DNA from: Cycas panzhihuaensis
Lineage: Eukaryota > Cycadophyta
Length of the DNA: 64,000 nucleotides
Reading direction: 5' to 3'
NCBI GenBank assembly: GCA_023213395.1
Contig: CM041465.1
Location: 22,382,001 to 22,446,000 of the forward strand
Shown here: one piece after another, positions 22,130 through 33,899 of the stretch
Numbering within the stretch: the stretch's first letter is position 1
How the letters are laid out: every line of letters begins with the position of its first letter
Notes under the pieces: generated by a model
Told to the model about the DNA's origin: nothing
Seen by the model: only the letters and a program-made list of their open reading frames with translations
Databases searched by the model: none
Position numbers and translations under genes: made by a program

Positions 22130-22857
22130 AGTAGTATATATATTTTTATTTTGGACAGGGGAAAGCATGGACCTCCAGGGGGTCACCATATATAGTTACA
22201 TGATTGTACCCCCCTTGCAAGGACACCTGCTTCCCATAGATGATGTACCATACCATTTATATGACATAACACATGATTTTTGATATATATAGACAGGGTG
22301 ATTGATACCCCATTTTGACGTATAATGATGTGTATCATAATATATGATGGACGATATGTATGCTTGTTTACATGTTTATGTGTATGTGTATGGCAGTGCA
22401 CGGATGCACCGGGATATGTGTGGTTGTATTCTGAGATGATTATTGTATGAGCTTTGTGTTATGACATTTGTTTAAGTTATGTGTATTTCCTTTCATGTGG
22501 GACCATATACCTAACAGGAGCACACACGACCACCATGAGTAGAGATGATAGACATATGTGGGGTTAGGAAATATGGTGACATGCATGTCCATATGGGAGC
22601 ATAGTGGGATATACAAAGGAAATACCAAGCAGGATGGGAGTAACAAAACTCCAGACTGTCATCCTAACTGAGGGATGTCCAAATAGGAGGACAAGGTCCC
22701 AAGGAAAATGGGAGCATGGGTTCCGCAGGAGAAACCAAAAGGAAACGAAAAAAGCCATCCTAAGTCATCATTCTACCCGTGGGTAGGAGGAATGGGAATA
22801 AACTTAAGATGGTAGTTTAGGCTTATTTCAGAGTGTGAATAGGGTGACGACGAGGTC
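22130..22857. other. E2 spacer between antisense gene and integrase
   Basis: Tail-to-tail spacer: the antisense gene and integrase both end here. GT/CA-rich stretches at 22,340-22,400. No coding sequence seen. Confidence 0.6.
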
Positions 22858-22859
22858 AC

Positions 22860-24200
22860 GAGTATAATTTCTTAAGGAATTTCCCATTAATAGCTTTCTC
22901 AAACTCAAGACCCTCCAAAGTGGTGATCTTGTAAGCATCGTTACTAAGGCTCTTGATAACGACAAAGGGGCCAACCTATTTAGGCCTGAATTTGGCCAAG
23001 CGGTCATGAAGATATTCCAATTTGAGGATGTGGTCCCCAGGAAACAAAGGACGAGAATGAAGGTGTTTATCGTAGGTCCTTTGTGAGTGGGCTTTGGATG
23101 CGAGGTTAGCCTGGTAGGCAGCTAGATGTCTCTCATCCAAGGCTTCGAGGTCCAGGAGGCAAGCCTGATGGATCAACTCCTCATCAATGAGACCCTGAAG
23201 AGAAACTTGTAAAGAGGGAATCTCCACTTCCAAGTGGAGCACTGCCTTGGTCCCATAAAGGTATGGTAAGCCCACAAGACGAAAGGGAGTTGAAGGTACC
23301 AGTCTCTTTGAGACTGAGTGACAGTTTTCTTTAGAATATTAATGAGAGTCTTATTAAATGACTCCACTTGACCATTTGCCTGGGGGTAATAAGGAGAGGA
23401 AGTTTTTTGAGAGATTTTGAATTTCTCACAAAGCTCATCCATCTCCTTGTTATAAAAAGGGGTTCCATTGTTAGTAATTAAGACATCTGGAATCCTGAAG
23501 TGGTAAATGATATGCTGGTAAATGAAAGTAGCTATGGTCTTACGAGGGGTAGTAACCAGAGGGATGGCATCTACCCATTTAGTAAAGTATTCCATAGCAG
23601 TCAACATAAACTTGTGTTGTGACGAAGAAGGTGGGGATATAGCCCTGATTAGGTCTAGACCCCACTGAGCGAAAGGCCACGGAGATATGATAGAATGCAA
23701 GGCCTTAAAGGGCATGTGGGAGATATTAGCATATTCCTGACATTGCCTACACCTTAAGGCAAAGGCATGGGCATCCTTGAAGAGGGATGACCAATAGTAG
23801 CCCATACAGAGGATCCTTTAGGCCATGGATTGGCCCCTAAAGTGGCCCTCGCAAATGCCATGGTGGCATTCATAGAGTATTTGGTCTACTTTGTCAGTGG
23901 TGACATAATAGAGGAGGATCCCATTGAAAGACCTATTGTACAATACTTCGTCCATGAGGAAGTATTGCCTGGTAGAAGTCCAGATACGAGATCTAACCTT
24001 ACTACTAGCTTCAGGGCGGTACTGTTGCTGTGTGAGGTACCACATGATGTCACCATACCACTCATTATCAATAGGTAGATGGGGAGGGACACCCTGAATG
24101 GTCAAGATAGACTCATCAGGAAGAGAATCATCAATAGGAGCATTAAGCAAGTTAGGGATAGGGGCATCTGCGAGCTGCTTAACCACTACCATCCCTTTCT
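22860..24200 (-). pseudogene. E2 integrase
   Basis: It would join cDNA to chromosomal DNA. N-terminus to C-terminus: linker from RNase H (KQLADAPIPNLLN, NEWYGDIMWYL), the zinc-binding region (ECHHGICEGHF, then CRQCQ across a TAG near 23,817), and the core with WGLDLIR (first Asp), LITNNGTPFYN (second Asp changed to Asn) and PQANGQVES (Glu kept). The GPY/F tail lies at 22,900-23,030. A frameshift near 23,230 separates the tail. The linker passes from RNase H to the zinc finger with no second RNase H. Both the Asp-to-Asn change and the stop would inactivate it. Confidence 0.88.
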
Positions 24201-25560
24201 TCGATTTCCTATTAACGATATGAAGATCAAACTCTTGAAGCAGGATGACCCAACGACCAGCCCTACCCGTCAGGTCTGAACGAGTAAGTAGATATCACAA
24301 GGGATCAAACTAGATGATCACCTTGGTAATATTACCAAGCAAGTAATATCTAAACTTCTTAGTTGTGTGAACCAAGGAGAGACATTCCTTCTCAACTAGG
24401 GAATAGTTAAGTTCGGAAGCCACAAGGGTACTACTGATAAAGTAGATGGCTCTCGCGACTCTTGAATCATCCTCCTAAGCTAACATAGCACCCAGGGACT
24501 CATCAGTCATCGAGATGTAGAGAATGAAGGGCCTATCAAAATAAGGAGGTGCCAATATAGGAGCGGAAGCAAGGGCTTCCTTAAGTCCTTCGAAGGCTTG
24601 TTGGGTCTTATCAAACCAAACAAATGGGGCTTCCTTCTTCAATAGGTTAGTTAGGAGTTTGGCGCTCATAATGAAGTCTACCAGGAAGCACCTAAGGAAA
24701 CCAAGCCTACCTAGAAATGACTTGATCTGTCGTTGAGTTCCAGGAGGCAGTATATCAAGGATTGCCTTGACTTTGTCAGGGTCAATCTGAATTCCTTGTT
24801 TTGACACAAGAAATCCAAGGAGTTTTCCAGACATAATGGCAAACATACATTTGAGTGTGTTTAGGATTACATGGTACTTACAGCACCGCGTAAAGATAAC
24901 TCATAAGTCTGAGGGATGATGGGCCTTGACACGTGAAAGACCCATCATGTCATCTATAAAGACCTCCAACGTGTCGTTGATGAGGTCATAGAAGATAAAA
25001 TGCATTGCCCTTTAGTAAGTAGCGCCTGCATTTTTTAGGCTGAAGGGCATTGCCTTGTAGGCAAAGGTACCCCATGGGGTGGTGAAGGCCATCTTGTGGT
25101 GGTCTTCATGAGATATTTGAATTTGATTGTAGCCAGAGAAGTCATCCATCAAGTACATAACTTCGAACTCAGCAGTTCGATCAATGATTTGATCGATGAA
25201 AGGGAGTGGAAAGTTATCCTTAGGACATGCATTATTGATATCACAGAAGTCAATGCATATCTAGATGGTTCCATTCTTTTTAGCAATGGGAATGATGTTA
25301 GACACCCATTTAGGGTAGTCGATATAAGTAATAAGCCCAGCATCCAAAAGCTTCTCGACCTCCATCTTGACAGCGGCCGAGAGCTTAGGGTGGAGAGGAC
25401 GCTGCTTCTAGTACAAGGGACGGGTGCTAGGAATGGTAGTGAGATTGTGGGTGATGATGGAGGCGTTGATTCCCTTCATGTCAGAGTAATCCCATGCAAA
25501 GACATCCCAAAACTCCTAGAACAAAAAGGAATATTCCCTCACCTCATTAGGAGAGCATTC
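24201..25560 (-). pseudogene. E2 reverse transcriptase and RNase H
   Basis: RT blocks in order on the minus strand: FWDVFAWDYSDMKGIN (25,500), EKLLDAGLI with YPKWVSNII (25,310-25,370), FCDINNACPKDNFPLPFID, LMDDFSGYNQIQIS (25,120-25,150), catalytic VFIDDMMGLS (about 24,945), GFLVSKQGIQIDP and FLGRLGFLRCFL (24,690-24,810), LTNLLKKEAPFVW, then the start of RNase H (FILYISMTDESLGA, 24,480-24,530). The order is as in plant Tat elements; the DVFAW..DM lead-in is typical of them. Frameshifts and stops occur between blocks, notably 24,850-25,130. Decayed. Confidence 0.88.
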
Positions 25561-25565
25561 TGCCC

Positions 25566-26470
25566 CTACCTTATAACCTTGCCCAGGGCTAAGACTATGT
25601 CCCGGGTCACCCCCATGCACATGGCATTACCCTCCTTGAAATGGAGAGGGGTAAGGTCAACAGGAAGAGATGGAATAGGGGATGGAATTGGGTCAGCGAG
25701 TGTGGACCCAATCGCCAGGACCTTCTGGTGGCCAAGCCTATGGTGACTAGAAGGAAAGTTGGGTGTAGAGCCCGCTAAGTGCTCAAGTAAGGCTTCATCA
25801 TCTTTGAAGTAACCCACCCCATGGATGACCTTACTTTGAATAGATGAATCACTAGAGAACGTGAGAACAACAAGACTGTGGTGGTCATCAGGCTATCCAA
25901 CCTCCTTCAAAGACTCTAAGAGAGAGTCAGGAAGGGGCTCCTTGGAAGAAGCAAAAGGAAGTTCCTCGAAACCATCACCTGCAGGGGGTGACAAAGAGGA
26001 AGAATCAATGAGCTGTGGATCAATGTGTGTAATGACATGTGAGATAAGGGGATGACTAGTCTCTCCAGTAGAAGGGGTTCTAGGTTGGGACCTAGAATAG
26101 GAAGGGTGCCTCCTACTAGTGTAGAGGAAAGAAACGGGGTGAGGAAAGTCCTCATCCTCACCATGGGACTCATCGTTGCTGAACAAGGCAAGGTACCCGT
26201 AGCTCCCAACACTGATAGAAGCAAAGCAAGTAAGACGAGAAGAAGAGGATACATGATCTTCTTTAAGATGGGATAAATCAGGTATGCTGATGGAGCAAGC
26301 CGAGGTGTGAGTAGAAGGGCCTTTGTCTCCCTTCGTATGTCCATGGCTTGCTTGGTTGGTAGGGTAGATTTGTTTAACAGATGAGTGTTCGCAGGAAACA
26401 ACCCTCATCCATCCATCATGGACAAACTTAAGTTGCTCCCAGTGGGTCAAATACATGGCTCCCATCTGAT
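25566..26470 (-). pseudogene. E2 protease-RT linker region
   Basis: About 300 residues rich in Ser, Pro and acids. It includes SVGSYGYLALFSNDES, an acidic EDEDFPHPVSF stretch (26,130-26,200) and GYFKDDEALLEH (25,800). No catalytic motif. It is present in five copies here (E1, E2, E3, E5 and, in part, before the deletion fusions), so it is a constant part of the polyprotein. Two overlapping frames are open for over 160 codons; homology between copies supports the one continuing to 25,893. Confidence 0.7.
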
Positions 26471-26479
26471 CGAGTCATG

Positions 26480-27305
26480 GTTGACCCAAGAGAATATTGT
26501 AGTTGACATCAACGTCAAGGACTACAATGTCAATGAGGATAGTCTTGCCCTTTAGAGTGAGCGGGATTGAGACAGATCCCAATGGAGTCTTTTCACTACC
26601 ATTATAGCCTTAGCATCGCCATGGAACAGGTTCCAAAGTAAAAATGCTAAGCTCTTGCATAATGCGCAAGGGCATGGCATTCATGGAAGAACCATTGTCA
26701 ATAATAGTCCTTCGCAGGGTACATTCTGGTGTGTTAATAGTGATGGTGAAAGGGAAATTCCATTGGCATTCCCTTTCACATGCAAGGGGAAGGTCTTTAG
26801 GGTCAAAGAAAATGACAGGCTCATGGCTTTGGGTAATACCCAAAGCGTGAATGGGTACGTCACTCACCCCTAAATCTTCCAAAAGGAGAGTCTATTGTTC
26901 AGGACAACTCCTCAAAACATCCATCAAGGACATTCCCACAACGATAGTGTGGAGTTCATCAATGATAGAGAAAGGCTTCCCCTTTACAGTAGGTTACGTA
27001 AGTGCCCTTCGAAAATCGTAATGACCAAGACGTATGGGAATGGTCTTGGGAAGTAATGGGACTTCTGGAAGGGAGATTTCTAGAAGAGGATCAGGGTGTG
27101 GAGTAGAAGAAGAGGCATCAACTACCTCTTTAGTGACTTGAGACCAAGTAAGGGCATACAAGGGGGTGGCCTCAATCATTTGGATTACCTTCTTTCCCTT
27201 ATTCTGAGACCACGAAGGTGAGGGGGTACGATGGTTGAAGGAACGCGAAGAAGAAGACAAATCTCGAGTGCCCTTCCCTTTATCGTAGGAAGGATGGGAA
27301 TTCAA
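26480..27305 (-). pseudogene. E2 protease with upstream gag-pol linker
   Basis: The linker MNSHPSYDKGKGTRDLSSSS (27,305) leads to the retropepsin at 26,610-26,882: GVSDVPIHALGITQSHEP, then the active site RRTIIDNGSSMNAMP and a C-terminal YNILLG-like segment near 26,490. The aspartic protease would process gag-pol. The stops between linker and protease (near 26,985) and after the active site make it nonfunctional. The active-site form DNGSS matches E1. Confidence 0.84.
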
Positions 27306-27319
27306 GGATCTTCCCTAAT

Positions 27320-29475
27320 TCTAGTTGTTTTTGGGCTGAACATTATGATCATGTTCCCCATGTTTGGGGTACGGATCCCTATGGACCAGTTGGTCTAGGT
27401 TGGGCCTTGAGGTCCATTTAGGGGATGAGACACGTTGGGGGGCATCCCTAGGATGCTAAGCCCGACAACGTGAATCGTCATGGAAACACTTCCCATGAAT
27501 GGAACACTACTTCTTCTCAAGTGAGGAATCTGGCTTCCTTGCTTGAGAGGACTAGGTATTACCTCCTTTAGGAAGAGCAGCTTGAGTAGCTTATTAGAAG
27601 TAGATGATGAAGGAGCTTGCAGTTTAAGTTCCTTCATCATACGTTTGAATGAACATATAATAGAGGTGAGTGGATCTAGGGTCTTCTAAGTCAGATGAGA
27701 AGAGGACCTAGTGGATTGTTGTGGTTTGGTTTCTTTAGTTTGGGGTGGTGCCTCACGGCATTGTGAGGGCTTGAGAGGCTTCTTGAGTCCAGCCTGGATC
27801 TCAATAGCCTCAAGCACTAAGCACTTGGTAATGGCAGAATTGGAAGTGGTTACCCCTATCTTAAGGACTTCCACATGGACTTCAGGGCAAAGTGCATTAA
27901 CGAAGAGGTCCCTCTTCAATTCCTTAGGCAAAGTAGCCTTAGTGGAATGGAGAAGGTCATGAAATCATCACACAAAGTCATGATTCATCTTATCGTGACC
28001 TTGTTTGAGTGAAAGAAGGGATTTCATTCCACTTTTGAATAGACGAGCCACATCAAAATAGTTGATAAACTCATCCATAAGTTGCTGGAATGAGAAAATA
28101 GAATGGGTAGGCAGGCAATAGAACCATTTAAGGGCATCACCTTGTAAAGAACATAGAAATAATTTCATTAGTATGTGATCATAGGCCCAGTAATTAATGC
28201 ATGCCATAGAGAAACTATGGATATGCTCTACTGGGTACTGTGATGAAGTTCCATCAAACTTAGGAACTTTGGGGGGATGAGGCAACAAATTGGTTATTAA
28301 CACCTCAACAGATAATGTTGTTGATCTATAATCTATGAAGGGACATGCCCTCGCCTGGACCATAGGATCGATAAATGATGTAGGAGGTAATAGATAAGGA
28401 ACAGATGTGGGTGGTAGACCCATCCCTCCTTGAGGAAGTGCCCCTTGCTGGAAAGGGACTTGAGGATAAGTGCCTTGAAATGAAGCTGGGTTCCCTTGCA
28501 AAGGCGTGGCATAAGAGGCTATGCAGGATGGTGGAAAAGAAGGGTGCAAAACTAGGTTTTATCCATATGGGCTGCCTATAGATGGTGCAACCCCATATGG
28601 ATGTAACGGGCCCACCCTGTAACCTAGAATATGATTCTCTTTACTGTGCCCCCAAGGTTGAGAAGTATAACCTAGGGATACGTAAAGGGGAGGACCATTA
28701 GGTTGGTTTTGAGTATGCGTAGGAGTGAATCCCACATGACTAGTAGTAGGGGTGTTGGTAGGACCTCTAGGCCTACTAGGAAATGCATGTGCCACATTAA
28801 GAGGTGGTACATTAGCTTGACTAGGAAAAGGTATGCTAACCCCAATGGAGAAAGGCATACCATGAGACGATCCTGAAGAGCTAGGACCATGATGAGGGAT
28901 AGAAGGTGTAATAGACGTCCCTAAGGTAGGTGTAGGGATAGATCGGGATAAATGTGTAGGTATAAAAGGATTACTTATTGTGGGAGATGCAGATGCAGAT
29001 GAAGATGGTGGGATAGGAGCGAATAAGGAAGGTGCCCCACCACATAAGATATCTTCAAACCCATTAGGACGTGATTGAAGGTGAGCAACACAAAAGCACT
29101 CACTAAGGGCTTCAACCACGTCAGTAGGAGGGGTATTTACATGATCGTAGGAAGTAGACGAGACTTCATACGAAGTAGACCCCTCAGGACGTTCCTCATA
29201 AGAATCACCAACTAGATGGTGAATCTCGAGAGGAGATGGACCTTCTACTATATGAGTAAAAGGGTGGGTGTCAAGTGGGTGATGTTGATCACCTGAGTAG
29301 TAAATGGGATCATCACCCTCTTAGGTGGACCCTAGAATGAATATGGGGAACTCATAAGCTCTCGAAGCAAAAGCATGATAGGCCCAATAGGAAGGGTATC
29401 CTTCCATTGTCAAATCAGAATTCGACAATGAAAGAATACAATATGTAGGGTCTTCTAACAACGGAGGTAAACCAC
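27320..29475 (-). pseudogene. E2 gag
   Basis: Capsid polyprotein matching E1's gag along its length. A Pro/Ser-rich segment (28,559-29,119), then the retrotransposon gag domain (27,968-28,549) with FDGTSSQYPVEH, LQGDALKWFYCL and LMDEFINYFDVARLF, then the MPKELKRDLFVNALCPEVH segment (27,686-27,931) and a frameshifted nucleocapsid part with remains of the zinc-knuckle region near 27,480-27,520. The first 110 codons (29,120-29,475) are interrupted by stops. It sits directly after the primer site. It would have formed the virus-like particle. Confidence 0.87.
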
Positions 29476-29648
29476 ATAGGCAATGTGAGAAGTGTCACAT
29501 ACAAAAACTTGCCAACACGTTAGAAGAGAGGAAAAGATGCAAAGTATGTGTTGGGGGCTGCCCAATAAAAAGGAGATAAAGTGGAGAGACCACTAAAAGA
29601 TAATAGTACCAATAAGAAGGGATAAGAACTAGCTCCCTTACTAGTAAG

Positions 29649-29666
29649 TCCCCAGTATGGTCACTA
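29649..29666 (-). promoter_or_regulatory. E2 primer binding site
   Basis: Minus strand TAGTGACCATACTGGGGA, one base after the LTR end; same Asp-tRNA-like site as E1 with TGG changed to TAG. Confidence 0.65.
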
Positions 29667-29667
29667 G

Positions 29668-32431
29668 TGGATGCGCGTCTACAGGATAATCACTATGCTT
29701 GGTAGGAGTAATGGTGGTCGATAATGATATCGAAGGTGTGGGCGAAAACCTATAAGGAAAGAAAGTACCACACAAGGCGCCCCATGCACCGGAGCATGCG
29801 TTCAGGACCTGCGGATGATACCCAACTACCTTGAAGTGGCCCTTAATCTGGGAGAGAGAGAGAACATACAGGGGGTAGCATGGATAGACTCGAGAGGAAG
29901 GTCCTCCCACCCTTGGATGGCTGGAAGGGAAGAAGAGGAATCCTCAAAGATTTCCCTATGATGAAAGGAAATGGACATGGATAAGGTAGGCGAAAGCCTA
30001 TGATGTAATAGGGTCTATCTTAGTTACTTGGCTAAGCAAATAGGACTAAGAGGGGGAGAGAGAAAGAGGAAGGGAGACAACTAAGCCAAATTTTCCTCTA
30101 ACGTTACAAGGAGCAAATGGAAAAGGAAAAGGAGATAGGTGTCACACACACAAGTAAGTGATACCAAATGGAATGGACCAAAGGGCATGTTAGGTTTTGT
30201 AGGAAAAGGAAGGGGAAGAGGTATTTTCCTATAACATCCTCTTCCAATACGAGTTAAGCATATGACATGTAAGCATACAAGTGCAAACAAACGATACCAT
30301 TTACCCTTTTACTTCTATATGACCTACTTAGCTAGAACATATATTCTAAATAAAAGTGATAAAAGGAAATGGGGGATTAAAGGAAAGATGTGCATACCTA
30401 AAAGGTGTAGTGGCTGACAGGAGACCTCACCCGTATGCAACGCATGTCCTTATGCTAATCGATGGATGTGTAACCAAGTTTGATGTGAACGATGGGGGCT
30501 TCTTTACCTTCCCCTTTGTGAAAAGAAAGTGGAATGAAAGAAAGTAAAAGCAAAGGGAAAAGATGGTAGATCTTACCCAGATCTGGATGCTTTATACCTT
30601 TACGAGTAAACACCACACCAACCTGCATATATAAGGGCTTAACCCTTCTAAGAAGGGGCTGCAAAAGAAAAGCTATATATATACAAGTATATATGTAATG
30701 TATGTATTAGAATGTTAGGAAAATAACTACTACAAAAGCTCTAAAATCCTCTCTCAAGCAAGCATGTACATCAAGCAAGACAGAGTGAAGGGAAGCCTTA
30801 GGATGGCTAACCCTCCACTAGGTTCTCCACACAACTCTCTAGCACAACAAGATGAGGGTAAAAGATAACTAATGACAGCCAAGAAATACAAGGATAAAAG
30901 TGACAGAGCATTAGGGAAATATCCAAGGTGCGGAGTTGCTATGGGCAACAATCCGGTGTACAAACCCTTGCCAATGTTTTCAAGGGATACCCAACAATAT
31001 TAGGGATACTACAAGGGTCTAAGTAAGAGGCATGCAAGCCTAGAATCAGTGTAGCAAGGGGCTACATACGCTGATGATCCAGCGTAGGCCTAAGGCTCAC
31101 CAACTCCTAATTAACCCAAGAGGAGCATGGAGCAAGAGAAGAAAAGGTGGGAAGGGGATTGCCCTTAGAGAGTAGGACTAAGTGGGGGGCTGGCCCACCT
31201 TACTGTCTTCACCCAACCTTTGTGGTTCTTCTTCTACTACTCCCTTAAGGAAAACTAGTAGAGGGAAGGTGGAAACCTGAAAGCAACAAGCCAAACCCAA
31301 TGAAAACAAGCTTTGCTACAATCAAACCTAAAGAAAGTAAGCAAACAAATCAAGAAGATAGGTCTAACATGAAGATAACCTACCACAAATCTGGAGAAAA
31401 GGGTTTGGAGGACCTGTTGGGCTAATATAGGGTAGGTCTTCCCCTGCAACCAATAAAGAAGAGGATCCCTGTAAGTTTTTCCAGGAGAAATCCCAAGAGA
31501 TGGCTGAAAGAGACACTTGCTAGGTGAGTTGGAGAAGAACAACACCAAAAACTTGCTTGAGATGCCTAAAGAGAAGCTTCCCACCATAAAAGAAGGTTGT
31601 CACAGGTAGATCTTGGCCTAGAGTTGTAGGAAATACAGGCCTACAAATGCACCTATAAAAGGAAGAGAAGCGGAGCAGAAATTGCAGCCAAAAATTGTTG
31701 TGTTGTTGAGCCAAGAATGATCTAAAAGTGGTAAAATGATGAGGGTTTGGAGATTTATACACATCCTAGCCCTAAACAAGTGAATAAGGTGCAAATAAGG
31801 TTGAGGTGGATGCGAGGCCATGTGGCGATTCTGCGAGAAATGTAAGAGTTGTCACAACAGTTTTTAAAAAAATAACTGACAATAGTCACACTGTAGTAAA
31901 CTACACGGTACCACTAAGTTTACAGCAATGCAGGACCATAAAGCTAGAATGGTAAAACTCTAGGTTTTGAGAACCCTAAGAGGTAATGTGGTAGGCCTGG
32001 GAGGGGTTAGCCTTCCTGTCTAGGTAGTTGAGATAGTCCAGAAGGCATGTGGACAAAGGTAAGAAGAGCATCAATGGTTAAAGGTCCCGAAAACAAGGTG
32101 TTAGGAGCTCAAAATTGAGGCATGAATGGGTCATACAAATCAAATGAAGCTCAAGGCAGTGTGGAGACAACGCGGAGGGTCATAAAGTACCATGGGGATG
32201 CCTACCTTGTGGAAAGGTAGGTCTCGATGGGTCATCATAGGCTCACAATATAACAAGCAGCATGAACAAGCAACAAATACAAAGTGATCATATAAATTAA
32301 GCAAGTAGTCATGCAATGAGGCATCACTTCTATCAACCTTTCCAAAGAAATGGTACAAGTGAAAAGGAAGAAGTATACCTAAGCCTACCTAAGTTGACTT
32401 ATCCGTATCCATTCCTGGTAGCTGGGAAATA
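29668..32431 (-). repeat. E2 5' LTR
   Basis: Minus strand starts TATTTCCCAGCTACCAGGAA and ends GACGCGCATCCA. Length 2,764 bp against 2,787 for the 3' LTR. TATA box at 31,753-31,759 and a shortened GC-rich array at about 31,885-31,930. Confidence 0.92.
31753..31759 (-). promoter_or_regulatory. LTR TATA box (E2 5' LTR)
   Basis: Minus strand TGTGTATAAATCTCC; this is the copy that would drive E2 transcription. Confidence 0.6.
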
Positions 32432-32436
32432 GGGTC
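32432..32436. repeat. E2 target-site duplication, right copy
   Basis: GGGTC, partner of GGGTA at 15,419-15,423. Confidence 0.7.
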
Positions 32437-32909
32437 CATCCCCTATTTTTCTTTTGTAGCCCCTATTTGGAGCTCTTTTGGTGAATTTATAATGACCCAT
32501 TCTGTCTCTTGCAAACCTCTTCTGCTTCATTTTTTGTGTTACTCTAAAATGTACCTATGTTTATACTTCTTTGATTCATTTTTCCATTATGGATCCACAT
32601 TTTCTACACGTTAAAGTCTTTGAGGCTCCCAAAGGAAGTGCCTCCCCCTCTCTAGACCTCCTTCTAGCCCTTTTACTGACCTATAGGAGCCTAAAAGGGC
32701 CTTTTTGTTGCCATCTCTATGCCTCCTCGTTGGGTGCTTTTCCTTGAATCTAGGTAGCCTCTTCTCTGGACTCTCCTATCCCTTATGACCTATATTCATA
32801 GCCTTTTGAGTGATTGTAGCCCTGTCACTACCTCTTCTCCCTTTCTTTATATTTTAGCCTTATCATTGCTATTCCTCCCCCTGTCTGACTAAAACCTTAT
32901 GTTTTCACC
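32437..32909. other. E3 interval upstream of second RNase H
   Basis: Continues E3 after the E2 insertion; corresponds to 19,059-19,598 of E2 in inverse orientation. Pyrimidine-rich, with a TTTATATTTTAG stretch at 32,843-32,856. No coding frame accepted. Confidence 0.55.
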
Positions 32910-33332
32910 ATGGTACGACTTATCTTTACTGATAGAGGAAGTCATGATAACCGAGGACCTTCTACTACTGCATGGATCCTTCATGACCCCTCCAGATATG
33001 ACCATATATATTCTAAAGTCTTTTTCCTAGAGGCCACAAATAATGAAGATGAATACACAGTTGTTATTAAGGCCGTTATCGATGCACTTTGTTTCTACCA
33101 TGGTCCCATCATCATCCTTCTTGACTCTTAGATCATCGTGTCACAGTTTACCCAAATTTACCAAGTACGTTACCCATGTTTGAGATCTATTACTTTGACT
33201 GCCAGATCTCTCTTATCTCATTTTCCCTCTGTGGACATTTATCATATTCCCTGAGACTTAAACACTGAGGCAGATGGCCTTGTCTATTGCATCCTCGAGC
33301 ATCGCCTCCCCCTTCTCGATAATCCTCCCTAG
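32910..33332 (+). pseudogene. E3 second RNase H (separate cistron)
   Basis: Starts MVRLIFTDRGSHDNRGPS at 32,910 with the first catalytic Asp. It keeps ATNNEDEYTVVIKAV (Glu retained), IILLDS (Asp) and NTEADGLV (last Asp), and ends at TAG 33,330-33,332. At 423 bp it equals E2's copy from start to stop. Two in-frame stops remain, after LLDS and before DLNTEAD (the latter where E2 has Trp). All four catalytic residues can be seen. It is in the same orientation as E3's pol but 3' of the antisense gene. Best preserved coding unit of the gypsy family here. Confidence 0.84.
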
Positions 33333-33413
33333 GAAGCTTGTTAGGTTACCTAATCGCCTAGGTTTCAGGATTATCCCATCCTTTATTTTTATAATTCATT
33401 CACACCTCTACTA

Positions 33414-33767
33414 TGTAGGTTGTAGAGGAGAAGAGTTAGACTACAATGAATACATCTTGAATTAACATCTAATTTCTAAATGATGGCAGCGTTAAAAAAT
33501 ACCAGTAAGGTATTCCCATCCCATACATAGAAATTTAGGGAGGTGGAAAGCACCTCAACCCAACCTACATGTTAGCCAATAATAATTTAAAATAATATTA
33601 AAAAATTATAATTAATAACTATAACAAATATGTTAAGAGTGTTGTGTTAGCTTCAGGTTGCTTTAGGTAGCTATTGTTATGATCTAGGTGCCCTAGGGGG
33701 CCTCAAAGGTGGCTTTGAGGTACCCTAGGTGCACAACTCCTTAGACACATTGAGAGTTATCTCAACA
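33414..33767 (-). repeat. Copia 3' LTR
   Basis: Aligned to 41,472-41,779. Minus strand begins TGTTGAGATAACTCTCAATG (a short terminal inverted pair) and ends CCTACA. It has about 45 bp more than the 5' copy, around 33,655-33,705. Confidence 0.9.
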
Positions 33768-33899
33768 TTCTATCCCATAAGCCCAATGTGGATGACTCCC
33801 AAACTTTCTCTAAATTTTTGGAATTTAATTTTTCCTAAAGCCTTTGTAAATATATTTGTTGTCTAATCTTCGGTGCTACAATAAGCTAACTTGATTTCT

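Larger units (their letters stand above)
15424..32431 (-). mobile_element. E2: complete 17.0-kb Tat-like gypsy element
   Basis: Minus strand. 5' LTR 29,668-32,431, primer site, gag, protease, linker, RT, RNase H, integrase, antisense mobile-domain gene, second RNase H, polypurine tract 18,211-18,222, 3' LTR 15,424-18,210. It is flanked by GGGTA/GGGTC. The two LTRs differ mostly by transitions; in a 60-base sample (15,901-15,960) I count four differences, all transitions. All coding regions carry stops or shifts. It is the reference copy for the family in this window. Confidence 0.93.
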